Shown here piece after piece: positions 8,917 to 16,896 of a stretch of DNA of 64,000 bases (position 1 is the stretch's first letter; every line of letters begins with the position of its first letter). A program made the position numbers and the translations under genes. The DNA lies in NCBI GenBank assembly GCA_944322785.1, contig CALUPW010000006.1, forward strand, positions 43,988-107,987, given 5' to 3'. This stretch comes from Candidatus Gastranaerophilales bacterium. GTDB taxonomy: Bacteria > Cyanobacteriota > Vampirovibrionia > Gastranaerophilales > Gastranaerophilaceae. Below the pieces are notes generated by a model. That model did not search any database. It was not told the origin of the DNA and saw nothing but the letters and a program-made list of their open reading frames with translations.

Positions 8917-8990
8917 GTCACTCCGGCCTCCGAGCCGGAGGCTGTTTCTATCAGCACTGATAGATTCCGGATCAAGTCCGGAATGACATA
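8794..8990. repeat. Cluster of REP-like palindromic repeats
   Basis: Short palindromic units lie head to head within and upstream of the pilin-like gene. They are a partial unit near 8794-8825, one centred on GAGTCAAGCTC (8846-8876), one with CCGGCCTCCGAGCCGG (8914-8950) and one with CCGGATCAAGTCCGG (8957-8990). Each ends with a GTCA-type flank. Related units recur near 53.7-53.95 kb and 63.4-63.95 kb. Confidence 0.8.
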
Positions 8991-9016
8991 AGGTTAAATC
9001 TCTGTCAGGAGCTGCT

Positions 9017-9067
9017 TTACGGGTTGCCCCCCCCCCCCTGTAATCCAGTCATATCAATAGTTTCCAT
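9017..9067 (-). promoter_or_regulatory. Leader reading frame with a 12-G tract (copy 1)
   Basis: An ATG at 9067 lies eight bases after AGGAG (9076-9080), immediately downstream of folP. It reads METIDMTGLQGGGGNP and stops at 9017. The poly-G run is at 9027-9038, exactly 12 bases. With 11 or 14 G the frame would continue without a stop into the pilin-like gene. The sequence AGCTCCT just past the G run (minus strand 9013-9007) is complementary to the leader's own AGGAGCT ribosome binding site (9080-9074). A nearly identical block occurs at 54.05 kb. Confidence 0.6.
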
Positions 9068-9080
9068 ACATTAAGCTCCT

Positions 9081-10223
9081 TTAATATTTTTCCATTACCT
9101 CAAGCAGCCTTTTATGCAAAGGCACATTATGCACTCTAATATAATCCACTTTCTTTTCAATTGCAAGTGTGTTCAATGCAACAGTAAAAATATCCTTTAT
9201 ATCGTTGTCATAATCACCGAGATTTAATAGTGATTTGCGGGAAAGCCCCAGCATAACTTCGCAACCCAGTCCGTAAAACTCCTCAATTCGTTTTATTATT
9301 TCAAAATTATCTTCCCGTGTTTTGCCGAATCCTATTCCGGGGTCTACAATAATATTCTCTTTTTTTATGCCTTTTAAGAGGGCAAAATCAATTTTTTCTT
9401 TCAATTTCAGATAAATTTCGTCAATCAAACTTTCATATTTAGGGTTGTCCTGCATATTTTGCGGGGTGCCTTTTGAATGCTGAAGAATGATTTTTACATC
9501 TTTTCCGGCAATCACATCCGACATATTTTTATCATATTCAAATCCTGAAACGTCATTAATAATTGCGGCGCCGTTTTCAATACAAACCTTTGCAACTTCT
9601 GATGATCTTGTATCAATACTTATCGGAATACAAAACCCGTTTTCTTTTGCAAAATCTAATAATGGCAAAATCCTGTCAATCTGAGCACCTGCTGAAACCG
9701 GTGTAGAATAAGGTTTTGTTGATTCGGCACCTATATCAATTATATCGGCTCCGGAATTTACCATATATTCAAAATGTTCTTTGGCTTTATCATAGTCCAA
9801 GAATTCGCCGCCGTCAGAAAAGGAATCCGGTGTAAGATTTAAAATTCCGACAATTTTTGGCTTTGTAAACGGCTTTTCTTTTAAAAATTTTTCAATTTCA
9901 CCTGCCAGCATTTTTAATCCGAAAGGCTGTTTTTCAAGCTTCCTGGCAATCGTTAAGAGTTCCGAAAAACTTCCGCCCAGAATGCAATCCGTTTTTTCTG
10001 TTTTAGCGGTTATTGTTTCCCTGTGGGTTGCACAGTCAGCACCGCAGGAAAGAGCGGTCTGTTTTAATATATTTGCCTGAGCTGCTGAAAGGTCATAGAT
10101 TTTTATGTTTTTATATCTGAATTTATTTGATGCGACGGATTTATAGGATTTGTCGAACCCTATTTTTTCAAGCTCTTTTTCTACATCGTTTGTTACAATT
10201 TCTTTTAAGATGAAATCTTTCAT
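9081..10223 (-). CDS. folP: Dihydropteroate synthase
   Basis: This enzyme joins p-aminobenzoate to dihydropterin pyrophosphate in folate synthesis and is the sulfonamide target. The TIM-barrel core starts near residue 123 with KIVGILNLTPDSFSDGG, followed by DIGAESTKP, SIDTRSSEVA, NDVSGF and DPGIGFGK, all family signatures. About 120 residues precede the core, making the protein 380 residues rather than about 280. Some bacterial and archaeal homologues have a similar extra N-terminal domain. The leader frame of the downstream pilin-like gene begins 14 bases after the stop, so the two may share a transcript. Confidence 0.96.
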   Translation of the reverse strand: MKDFILKEIVTNDVEKELEKIGFDKSYKSVASNKFRYKNIKIYDLSAAQANILKQTALSCGADCATHRETITAKTEKTDCILGGSFSELLTIARKLEKQPFGLKMLAGEIEKFLKEKPFTKPKIVGILNLTPDSFSDGGEFLDYDKAKEHFEYMVNSGADIIDIGAESTKPYSTPVSAGAQIDRILPLLDFAKENGFCIPISIDTRSSEVAKVCIENGAAIINDVSGFEYDKNMSDVIAGKDVKIILQHSKGTPQNMQDNPKYESLIDEIYLKLKEKIDFALLKGIKKENIIVDPGIGFGKTREDNFEIIKRIEEFYGLGCEVMLGLSRKSLLNLGDYDNDIKDIFTVALNTLAIEKKVDYIRVHNVPLHKRLLEVMEKY

Positions 10224-10254
10224 AAAACCAGTTTATCAAAAAAATCAGAAAAAC

Positions 10255-10740
10255 TTAATTTTCATCCTCTTCAAGAGATTTAATGAATTTTGAGTTGTGA
10301 ATGTGGTCATTATAGGCAATTGTTGAAGTTTTTACAATATTTGTAAACCCTGTTAAAAGAGTCAAAACGGCAAGCCCGAACCCGAAAAATGATGCAACAC
10401 CTATAAACGGTTTTGATTTAACAATTTTACTGATAACAGGTGCTTTTTGTGCCCAGCCCGTAATTGCTTCGGTGAATTCTTTTGCCATTCTGCCGAAACG
10501 GCTGAAGAGTGATTTTGTTTCCGCTACAGGTTTTCTTGCAAGTTTTATGTTATCCATAACTTCTTGAGAAAGATAACCGGCTTTTTTGGCAGTACTGAAG
10601 TTTCTAAAACCGGCTTTGCTTCCGGCAGCCGCAATTGCTCCGCCGCCGACGGCTGCCTCGCCGACTTTTTTCTTCTTTTCTTCAATATCTTTTTTTGTAT
10701 CTAATCCGCTTCCGGAAAATGATACAGGAGCAACTTTCAT
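10255..10740 (-). CDS. Small membrane protein with N-terminal SFSG motif
   Basis: The 161-residue protein starts MKVAPVSFSGSGLDTKK. It has a Gly/Ala-rich segment near residue 30 and one predicted membrane helix near residues 115-135 (FIGVASFFGFGLAVLTLLTGF). The ATG overlaps the stop of the upstream gene by one base (TAATG), so the two are translationally coupled. No enzymatic motif is visible. The short N-terminal PVSFxG pattern recurs in several unrelated proteins of this window. Confidence 0.75.
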   Translation of the reverse strand: MKVAPVSFSGSGLDTKKDIEEKKKKVGEAAVGGGAIAAAGSKAGFRNFSTAKKAGYLSQEVMDNIKLARKPVAETKSLFSRFGRMAKEFTEAITGWAQKAPVISKIVKSKPFIGVASFFGFGLAVLTLLTGFTNIVKTSTIAYNDHIHNSKFIKSLEEDEN

Positions 10741-11486
10741 TATTCTTCTCCTTCAGAAGTCTTTTTAACGCCGTCCATAGCTTCAACTGCGCCTGAGGAA
10801 ATACCGCCTGCAACGCTCAGTGTTCCTATTGCTGCTTTTTTATAATTAATTCCTGCAATTTTGTTGTAAGCTTTTACAATTCCGTCCGCAATAAAACTGA
10901 ATACGGCATCAATTCCGCCGGTAACTTTTTGAACATATTTGTTTTCGGAAACTTTCTTACCTAATTTATTTAATGATTTTGCAAAACTTGAATCTTTTAA
11001 ATTTGCAATTTTTTTATTTAATTTTGTTTTATTGTTTTGGTAGGTTTTAGTTTCTTTTATTGCTGCCCATTTTGTTGAAACAAACGTTTTCAGTTTGCCG
11101 AAACCTTTTTTAACCGGCGTTGAAATATTATCCTTAAACTTTCCGGTGAACTTTTGTACGACATTGGATTTGTACATATCACGGAATGCAGCCATAATAT
11201 ATTTTGCACTCCATCCTGTTGCCATACCGCCCAGCACGCCTGCAGCAAAAATTGAGCCGACCCTCATTGTCGTTTTTATAGGTTTTGGAACCTTAGCCTC
11301 ATTTCGGGCAATCATTTCATCAAAATTTTGTTTTTGATTTTCCCACAGCGCACGGTCTTCATCATCCTCATACTGTTGTTTCAACCGTTCTGTTTCCGAC
11401 ATATAGCCGGAGTCTTCACGGTCTGGACGTCTTTGCCCGAAAGCGGGTCTGAAATTTTGATTGATACCGGAATGAATTGTTAACAT
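10740..11486 (-). CDS. Membrane-associated protein of unknown function
   Basis: The start is set at the ATG at 11486 because GGAGAAAAT precedes it, although the frame is open further upstream. The resulting 248-residue protein starts MLTIHSGINQNFRPAFGQR. It has a charged coiled region to about residue 65, a hydrophobic Gly-rich segment (SIFAAGVLGGMATG), long Lys-rich amphipathic helices, and a second hydrophobic stretch near the C-terminus (AIGTLSVAGGISSGAV). It forms a two-gene operon with the next gene. I do not recognise a family. Confidence 0.75.
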   Translation of the reverse strand: MLTIHSGINQNFRPAFGQRRPDREDSGYMSETERLKQQYEDDEDRALWENQKQNFDEMIARNEAKVPKPIKTTMRVGSIFAAGVLGGMATGWSAKYIMAAFRDMYKSNVVQKFTGKFKDNISTPVKKGFGKLKTFVSTKWAAIKETKTYQNNKTKLNKKIANLKDSSFAKSLNKLGKKVSENKYVQKVTGGIDAVFSFIADGIVKAYNKIAGINYKKAAIGTLSVAGGISSGAVEAMDGVKKTSEGEE

Positions 11487-11634
11487 ATTTTCTCCATTTC
11501 TCATACAGACTTGTCAAATAGTCTAATGGATGTAAAAAATCTTTTTTGCCGTTTTGTTTAAAATATATTAATAAAAATTTACAAACACTTTACACGAAAA
11601 TATTATCTCATATATTTTGATTTTTGTAAAGATA

Positions 11635-12558
11635 TTATGAATTTTTGCAACCCTGCCAGGTTCCCCGTTCAATAAAAGTTCTGTCAATTTTATTCAGTGC
11701 ATCCATTTTTTTGCCGAGCCATAAAGGAGCTATCAATGTTTCTTTTAAGCCGTTACCCGCAAGCCTGTGGATTGTCGTTGACGGCGGCAGATATTCAAGA
11801 AAATCACATACTGTTTTTATATATTCATCTTCATCCATAAATTCAATTTCGCCTGCTCTATACATATCAGCAAGCCTTGTATTTTCAAGAGCGCATAGCA
11901 TATGAATTTTTACACCGTCAACTTTTAATTCCGCAAGTTTTTTCGCCGTCTGCATAATTTCGTCATGACTTTCCCAAAGCCCGAAAATCACATGTACACA
12001 AACATTTATACCTTTTTCTTTTGTTCTTTCGTAAGCTTTTAAAAAGCAGTCAAAATCATGCCCTCGATTTATCCGTTTAAGAGTCTTGTCATGGATTGAT
12101 TGAAGCCCGTATTCAATCCATATTTCATAATCATCTTTGTAATTTGCAATCAAATTTAATTTTTCATCGTCAACACAATCAGGACGGGTTCCGATCGAAA
12201 GTCCGACAATTCTTTCATCGCAAAGAGAGGAATTATATATTTTTTCAAGTTCTTTAACCGGTTTGTAGGTATTGGAATAGGCCTGAAAATATGACATGAA
12301 TTTCTCGGCTTTAAATCGTGTACTTAATGTTTTTATACCTTCTTGAATCTGTTCACTGATTGATAAAAGATTTGAGTGCGCCTGTGAAAAACTTCCGCCT
12401 TCATCACAAAATATACATCCGCCCGTTGAAATGGTTCCGTCACGATTCGGACATGAAAAACCGGCATCAAGAGTTATTTTATAAACCTTGACACCGAATT
12501 TATTCTTTAAATATGCACTATATTGATTATAACGTTTGTCTGTTCCGTTAAAAAGCAT
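11635..12558 (-). CDS. Radical SAM protein, YhcC-like (TIGR01212 type)
   Basis: The 307-residue protein has a radical SAM cluster-binding arrangement with Cys at residues 36, 48 and 51 (SCPNRDGTISTGGCIFC). The surrounding sequence matches the YhcC-like family: VKVYKITLDAGFSCPNRDG, QAYSNTYKPV, IGTRPDC, EYGLQS and INRGH. Members of this family are predicted radical SAM enzymes of uncertain substrate, and a tRNA or protein modification role is only inference. The ATG at 12558 overlaps the stop of the upstream zinc-ribbon gene by one base. The protein ends WQGCKNS. Confidence 0.9.
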   Translation of the reverse strand: MLFNGTDKRYNQYSAYLKNKFGVKVYKITLDAGFSCPNRDGTISTGGCIFCDEGGSFSQAHSNLLSISEQIQEGIKTLSTRFKAEKFMSYFQAYSNTYKPVKELEKIYNSSLCDERIVGLSIGTRPDCVDDEKLNLIANYKDDYEIWIEYGLQSIHDKTLKRINRGHDFDCFLKAYERTKEKGINVCVHVIFGLWESHDEIMQTAKKLAELKVDGVKIHMLCALENTRLADMYRAGEIEFMDEDEYIKTVCDFLEYLPPSTTIHRLAGNGLKETLIAPLWLGKKMDALNKIDRTFIERGTWQGCKNS

Positions 12559-12728
12559 TATTTTTCGTCTTCTTGACCGTCCAGAATCGGATAAACATAA
12601 TGTTCACCGCAATTCGGACAAACAACTTCCTGCTGTTTTCCTTTTTCAAGCTGGGCTACTTCAAATAGAGTTTTGCAGCCTGATTGCACACATCTGATTG
12701 CCCATGTCGGTCTGATTAATCTTGCCAT
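12558..12728 (-). CDS. Small zinc-ribbon protein, 56 residues
   Basis: The frame encodes 56 residues starting MARLIRPTWAIRCVQSGCK. It has two Cys pairs, CVQSGC near residues 13-18 and CPNC near residues 37-40, consistent with one zinc site. A GAGGAT ribosome binding site lies nine bases before the ATG. The stop overlaps the start of the radical SAM gene (TAATG), so the two are coupled and could act together, although nothing in the sequence states how. The C-terminus is acidic. Confidence 0.75.
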   Translation of the reverse strand: MARLIRPTWAIRCVQSGCKTLFEVAQLEKGKQQEVVCPNCGEHYVYPILDGQEDEK

Positions 12729-12856
12729 AAATTTATCCTCTTAATTACCTTCAATAAACTACTACATTTTATCATCAGAAAATCGTTTATGCAAGTTGTA
12801 ATTTCCGCCGCAAAAGACTAACGCCACAGGCTGATTTAAATATGCAACCATGCAGT

Positions 12857-12862
12857 TATAAT
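12857..12862 (+). promoter_or_regulatory. Possible -10 box of the 99-residue gene
   Basis: TATAAT lies at 12857-12862, about 70 bases before the ATG at 12932. No good -35 box is visible. Confidence 0.3.
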
Positions 12863-12931
12863 AATCTCGGGTTATGAATATCACAGCACTCGAATTTCTT
12901 AATTCCGCTCTAAAATTTAAGGAGAAGTCTT

Positions 12932-13231
12932 ATGAAACGTTTTTTTATAATTTTTTCAATAATGGTTGTTGCAATGCTTGCATTTTTTGACGCAAAGACA
13001 AGAATGAATGAACTTGAAGAAGTTGCTGCAACAACGCCGAGTCAGATTGAAATGAAAAATGATTTGCAAAAATCAACAGGGGACGGAGTACAGGAAAAAA
13101 CCACCGCACCTGCTAATCAAATGACTCTGCCTAACAATCAAAACAACAATCCTCAAATGCAGAATATTCCGCAGAAATTAAATCCTGAATTCAGACCTCA
13201 GCAAGATTTTGAAAAGAATCAAAGACCGTAA
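12932..13231 (+). CDS. Small exported or membrane-anchored protein, Asn/Gln/Pro-rich
   Basis: The 99-residue protein starts with a hydrophobic segment (MKRFFIIFSIMVVAMLAFFD) that is a signal peptide or anchor. A low-complexity tail rich in Asn, Gln, Pro and Lys follows (NQNNNPQMQNIPQKLNP), predicted to be disordered. An AAGGAG site precedes the ATG. Its 3' end overlaps the convergent gene by 13 bases. Function is unknown. Confidence 0.65.
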   Translation: MKRFFIIFSIMVVAMLAFFDAKTRMNELEEVAATTPSQIEMKNDLQKSTGDGVQEKTTAPANQMTLPNNQNNNPQMQNIPQKLNPEFRPQQDFEKNQRP

Positions 13232-14034
13232 ATAATTTCACCGAAATCACTTTCGTTCGTTCCTTTAATATCTTTTGAACGGAGAGTATCAAGTGTGGGC
13301 GGGTTCATTCTGAAAAATTTACTCGGTGCCGCAACACCCGTATTTTTTGGAGAAACTACCGGATTAGATGTTTTCGGGAAAAATCTTAATGTAACGTTTT
13401 GTGCAATACTTCTTGCAACTATTGCTTTGCTGTACAAATCGAGCTGTTCAAGTTTTAAAGCGGCTTCCGACGGCGACTTTGCCTTAAACTCATTGTTGTT
13501 ATTCCCGAGTTTTTTACTGTAGTTTCCGCTCCACATAACAAGCCCGTTTACGGTATCAATCAACACTGCATTTGTTTCCAGTTCATAAGGGTAAACAATG
13601 CCAAAATCGGATGAAAGATTGAGAACTTCCCATACACTCCTGCGGAGATTGCTTTTTTTTGTCATTGCAGAACTGGAAATTAACAGTACGGATTTTGCAG
13701 AAAACGCATCTGATATACTTTTTACGGATTCCATATCAATATTATTTGCTCTGTTATATTTTCTTAGAGTATTTGAGGTTAGAGCCTTTAATGATGCATC
13801 AGCATTCAATTTTTGTCTTACTGTAACAAGCGTAGGGGATGTAATCCCGTGGCTTGCGTTGAAATTTTCAATAACATCTTCCGCAAAAATATTTGAGGCT
13901 TCTTCATGGCAGTAATAGTTGTTACATACGTTCAAAATATCTGCCGGAAGCACCAGAACATTAAATGTAACAGCATAGGCTTTTAACGGAAAAAACAATA
14001 GAGAAATAAATATCAATTTTAAAATTATTTTCAT
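13219..14034 (-). CDS. Secreted protein of unknown function
   Basis: The start is placed at an internal ATG (14034) because the sequence after it is a clean signal peptide (MKIILKLIFISLLFFPLKAYA, cleavage likely before VTFNV). No strong ribosome binding site is visible. The mature domain of about 250 residues begins with a hydrophobic strand, FNVLVLPADIL, and contains LLISSSA and IDTVNGLVMWSG. This is reminiscent of periplasmic lipoprotein-like domains that bind other envelope proteins, but I cannot assign a family. The C-terminus is Pro/Ser-rich. Confidence 0.75.
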   Translation of the reverse strand: MKIILKLIFISLLFFPLKAYAVTFNVLVLPADILNVCNNYYCHEEASNIFAEDVIENFNASHGITSPTLVTVRQKLNADASLKALTSNTLRKYNRANNIDMESVKSISDAFSAKSVLLISSSAMTKKSNLRRSVWEVLNLSSDFGIVYPYELETNAVLIDTVNGLVMWSGNYSKKLGNNNNEFKAKSPSEAALKLEQLDLYSKAIVARSIAQNVTLRFFPKTSNPVVSPKNTGVAAPSKFFRMNPPTLDTLRSKDIKGTNESDFGEIIYGL

Positions 14035-14126
14035 ACTTATTATTGTAACACAGATTTTCTCATTCAACTAACCGATTATTTTTAAATCCTTATAATTTAA
14101 AATAATAATTAAACAGGAGAACCGGC

Positions 14127-14510
14127 ATGGATTATCAATTTTTGATGGAAAAAGCAAAAGAGGCGTCGAAAAATTCTTATTCACCTTATTCAAAATTCCC
14201 CGTCGGGGCATGTGTTCTCGGGAACAGCGGGAATTATTATTACGGCTGCAATTTTGAAAATTCAAGTTTCGGACTGACAATCTGTGCGGAAAGAAATGCA
14301 ATAGGAAATGCAATTGCAAACGGAGAAAAAGAAATCTTTGCGATTGCTATTTATTCACCGAACAGGGATGATTGTCTGCCGTGCGGGGCATGCCGTCAGG
14401 TTATTTCGGAATTTTGCAGGGATGAAGGTATTGATGTTATTACGGAAAAAGGCGGCAGGTTAGAAATCCGCAATATTAACGAACTTCTACCCGGAAGATT
14501 TAAGCTGTAA
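14127..14510 (+). CDS. cdd: Cytidine deaminase
   Basis: This enzyme deaminates cytidine and deoxycytidine to uridine forms in pyrimidine salvage. The 127-residue protein is the usual size of the homotetrameric class. The zinc and catalytic motifs are present: CAERNAIGNA with the catalytic Glu, and PCGACRQV supplying the other two zinc cysteines. The N-terminal substrate region YSPYSKFPVGA and the NFENSSFGLTICAE segment are typical. A CAGGAGAA site precedes the ATG. A small zinc-ribbon gene starts three bases after its stop. Confidence 0.96.
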   Translation: MDYQFLMEKAKEASKNSYSPYSKFPVGACVLGNSGNYYYGCNFENSSFGLTICAERNAIGNAIANGEKEIFAIAIYSPNRDDCLPCGACRQVISEFCRDEGIDVITEKGGRLEIRNINELLPGRFKL

Positions 14511-14513
14511 AAT

Positions 14514-14765
14514 ATGTATTTTATTGAACTTCTTGTAAAATATTTTCAAAAAGACCGTGTTGAGGATTTGATTGACAAATTTGAAAAAGAAAAGGCAATT
14601 GATCCGCTCAATGAAACTTTTGAAACGTTTGAGGATGAAAGTGAAAACTGCGAACATATTTTTATGCCAATTGACAGCACCGGTGAAACTTTTGCCTGCT
14701 CAAAATGCGGGCTTGTAATAGATAAAAAGGATTATGATAAACGAAATATTTTTAAAGACAGATAA
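14514..14765 (+). CDS. Small protein with a Cys/His zinc-ribbon-like motif
   Basis: The 83-residue protein begins with an amphipathic helix (MYFIELLVKYFQKDRVEDLI), then an acidic stretch, and then CEHIFMPIDSTGETFACSKC, where Cys/His and Cys/Cys pairs could hold one zinc ion. It starts three bases after cdd, without its own strong ribosome binding site, so it is probably coupled to cdd. I do not recognise a named family. Confidence 0.7.
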   Translation: MYFIELLVKYFQKDRVEDLIDKFEKEKAIDPLNETFETFEDESENCEHIFMPIDSTGETFACSKCGLVIDKKDYDKRNIFKDR

Positions 14766-14794
14766 CAGCCAATACAAATGTTAAAACTCTATGA

Positions 14795-16045
14795 TTAATT
14801 ACCGAGGGCTGTTGTAGATTCCTGTTTTATCATTTGTGTAAGAATTTCTTTTGCTGTTTCAAGCTGAACATCCTTTTTATTTTTGATGTCATTCAGTGTC
14901 AAATTAACCTCAATGTCGGGCGAAATGCCTTTTTTATTAATATCTGAGCCTGAAGGGGTTAAATATTTTGCAATTGTCAAATTTAAGCCGGTTTCATTTG
15001 GCAGGGGCATTATTTTTTGAACCATGCCTTTTCCGAAAGTTCTAGTACCTAAAAGTTTGGCTTTTTTGTAATCTTTTAGCGCTCCTGACAGAATTTCACT
15101 TGCACTTGCACTTGCGCCGTCAACAAGAACAATCATGGGTTTGTCTATTTCAAACTTTGTATCCTGTGCGTAGATATCGTAACGATAATTGTCACGTCCT
15201 ACTATGCTTACAAGATTTCCGTCAGGGATAAACAGGTTTGCGATAAAGATTGCATTCGGCAACAGCCCGCCGGTATTTCCGCGCAAGTCGAGAATAAGGC
15301 CCTGGGTATCTTTTGTTTTTTCGACAGCATCCATGAATTCATTAGGCGTTGAGGTTCCAAGAAAACTTGAAATCTGGATATACCCGATATTTTTGTCAAC
15401 CGAACTTTTTACTGTTTTTATTTTTATTTCTTTGCGCATTACTTTTTTTATGAACTTGTCTTTGTTGCGCAGGATAGTCAATTGCACAAAAGTGTTTTCA
15501 GTACCTCTTACAAGATTGGCAACCTCCGACAGCGGAAGCCCGTTAACTTCTTTACCGTCAATATCAAGAATTACATCGCCTGCCTGAAGATTGGCAGCCT
15601 GAGCCGGTGTTCCGTCCATAACGTTTATTATATGAACTTTTCCAGATATGGATGCTATATTTACACCGATTCCCGTAATTTTTGAATTTATTGAGGTATT
15701 CTGGTCATTATATTCGGATTTATCCATATATCTGGAATACGGATCATCAAGGCTTGCAAGCATTGTGTCAATGGCTACTTTTGCATCCGCATCTGTTTTA
15801 ATTTTACCGTGATAGTGCTCTTTCCATCTTGACCATGACTGATGATTCATTGAAGGGTCATAATAATTATTTTTAACGGTCAGCCACACATTATCAAAAA
15901 GTTTCTGGCTTGAAACGTGCTCATGATTTATAAGTTCGCTGGTATCCGGAACCGTCAGATTGCTGTTCACATTCATCACAAATTTGTTCAATGCAAACAG
16001 ACAAATAACCGTCAATATAAATAATATTACCTGATTTCTCTTCAT
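14795..16045 (-). CDS. C-terminal processing peptidase, S41 family
   Basis: S41 proteases cut proteins in the periplasm or at the cell surface using a Ser-Lys dyad. The protein has an N-terminal membrane anchor (VILFILTVICLFALNKFV), then a PDZ domain (TGIGVNIASISGKVHIINV to LRNKDKF), then the protease core. The nucleophile is in GASASASEIL and the lysine in TFGKGMVQ, with the usual LRGNTGGLL strand before them. The start is set at the ATG at 16045 (MKRNQ) because the anchor follows directly. Two upstream in-frame starts are possible and no clear ribosome binding site decides. Confidence 0.92.
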   Translation of the reverse strand: MKRNQVILFILTVICLFALNKFVMNVNSNLTVPDTSELINHEHVSSQKLFDNVWLTVKNNYYDPSMNHQSWSRWKEHYHGKIKTDADAKVAIDTMLASLDDPYSRYMDKSEYNDQNTSINSKITGIGVNIASISGKVHIINVMDGTPAQAANLQAGDVILDIDGKEVNGLPLSEVANLVRGTENTFVQLTILRNKDKFIKKVMRKEIKIKTVKSSVDKNIGYIQISSFLGTSTPNEFMDAVEKTKDTQGLILDLRGNTGGLLPNAIFIANLFIPDGNLVSIVGRDNYRYDIYAQDTKFEIDKPMIVLVDGASASASEILSGALKDYKKAKLLGTRTFGKGMVQKIMPLPNETGLNLTIAKYLTPSGSDINKKGISPDIEVNLTLNDIKNKKDVQLETAKEILTQMIKQESTTALGN

Positions 16046-16117
16046 ACGATAATTTAACATCAAGACGATTTTTTAATCAATATACTTTATAATTAGTCAT
16101 ATAAGATATTATAAATT

Positions 16118-16804
16118 TTACAAATCTTCAAAACCCGGTGATGTTGCCGGAAGCCCTTTGTAACCCTCATTTGACCTTACCGTCTTTTTTATATATTTGT
16201 TTGAATAGTTGCCTTTTTCAAACAGTTTTTTTAATGTATTCTCCCGATTTACAAGAGGATGAAGGGTTTCATCACTTTCCGGATAAACATCAAGAATTTC
16301 GCACCACACTGATGCCTCCATTGTCCATGCGTAAGTTTCTTCTGCTATTGAATTGTATTCGTCCTGATGTAAAGCTTCATGTGACAAAAGAGCAGCTATT
16401 GCACCGGGAGGTGCATCTTTATGTTTCGGATTTATAAAAATATAAAGCCGACCGCCTTTTTTCCAGCCGAGAGCGTCAAAATCCGCATAATCAGGTCTTA
16501 TTGTACTTAAATCTTTAAACATAACTCTTACAGGTTTTTGTGAAAGATTGTTGCCGAGGATTGCCCGTCTTGAAAACTCGCCGTTTGTATCTTTCAGCAT
16601 ATCAAGAGCAACGTGAAAAATATGATCTTCACTAACATCTTTATAAAGAGGTTTGATACGTTCAACATATTCCGCATTATATTTTTCGGGATAATTTTCC
16701 GGAATTATAACAGGCTCTTTTTTGCCAAAGGAATATGCAGGCAGGGTAATGGTTACTACAGCCGTTGCAATAGTTAATTTTATTATACTTTTAAAATCTT
16801 TCAC
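16118..16804 (-). CDS. Secreted zinc-metallopeptidase-like protein (HExxH)
   Basis: The 228-residue protein starts with a signal-peptide-like segment (MKDFKSIIKLTIATAVVTIT then LPAYSFG). Its most telling feature is LLSHEALHQDEYNSIAEE, with HEALH at residues 142-146 and downstream Glu at 155-156, the pattern of gluzincin-type zinc peptidases. An upstream strand GGRLYIFINPKHKDAP could be the edge strand that binds substrate. No named family is recognised. An alternative is an inactive zincin fold. It lies downstream of a TPR gene on the same strand and upstream of the S41 protease gene. Confidence 0.75.
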   Translation of the reverse strand: MKDFKSIIKLTIATAVVTITLPAYSFGKKEPVIIPENYPEKYNAEYVERIKPLYKDVSEDHIFHVALDMLKDTNGEFSRRAILGNNLSQKPVRVMFKDLSTIRPDYADFDALGWKKGGRLYIFINPKHKDAPPGAIAALLSHEALHQDEYNSIAEETYAWTMEASVWCEILDVYPESDETLHPLVNRENTLKKLFEKGNYSNKYIKKTVRSNEGYKGLPATSPGFEDL

Positions 16805-16896
16805 GTCCGCTTCTCTCCTTTGAATTACTACATACTTAACAGTATATCTTTATCTTATTTTAACGACAAATTTTTTAAAGACAAATTTAACTTTTA

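Noticed and set aside
9027..9038. Poly-G run as a pure sequencing artefact
   Set aside because: Not fully excluded, but the tract has precise, conserved flanks in two distant copies, so some long G run is real. Only the exact length of 12 is in doubt.
14068..14319. An 83-codon minus-strand frame antisense to cdd
   Set aside because: It overlaps the conserved cytidine deaminase coding sequence in full and has no recognisable protein features.
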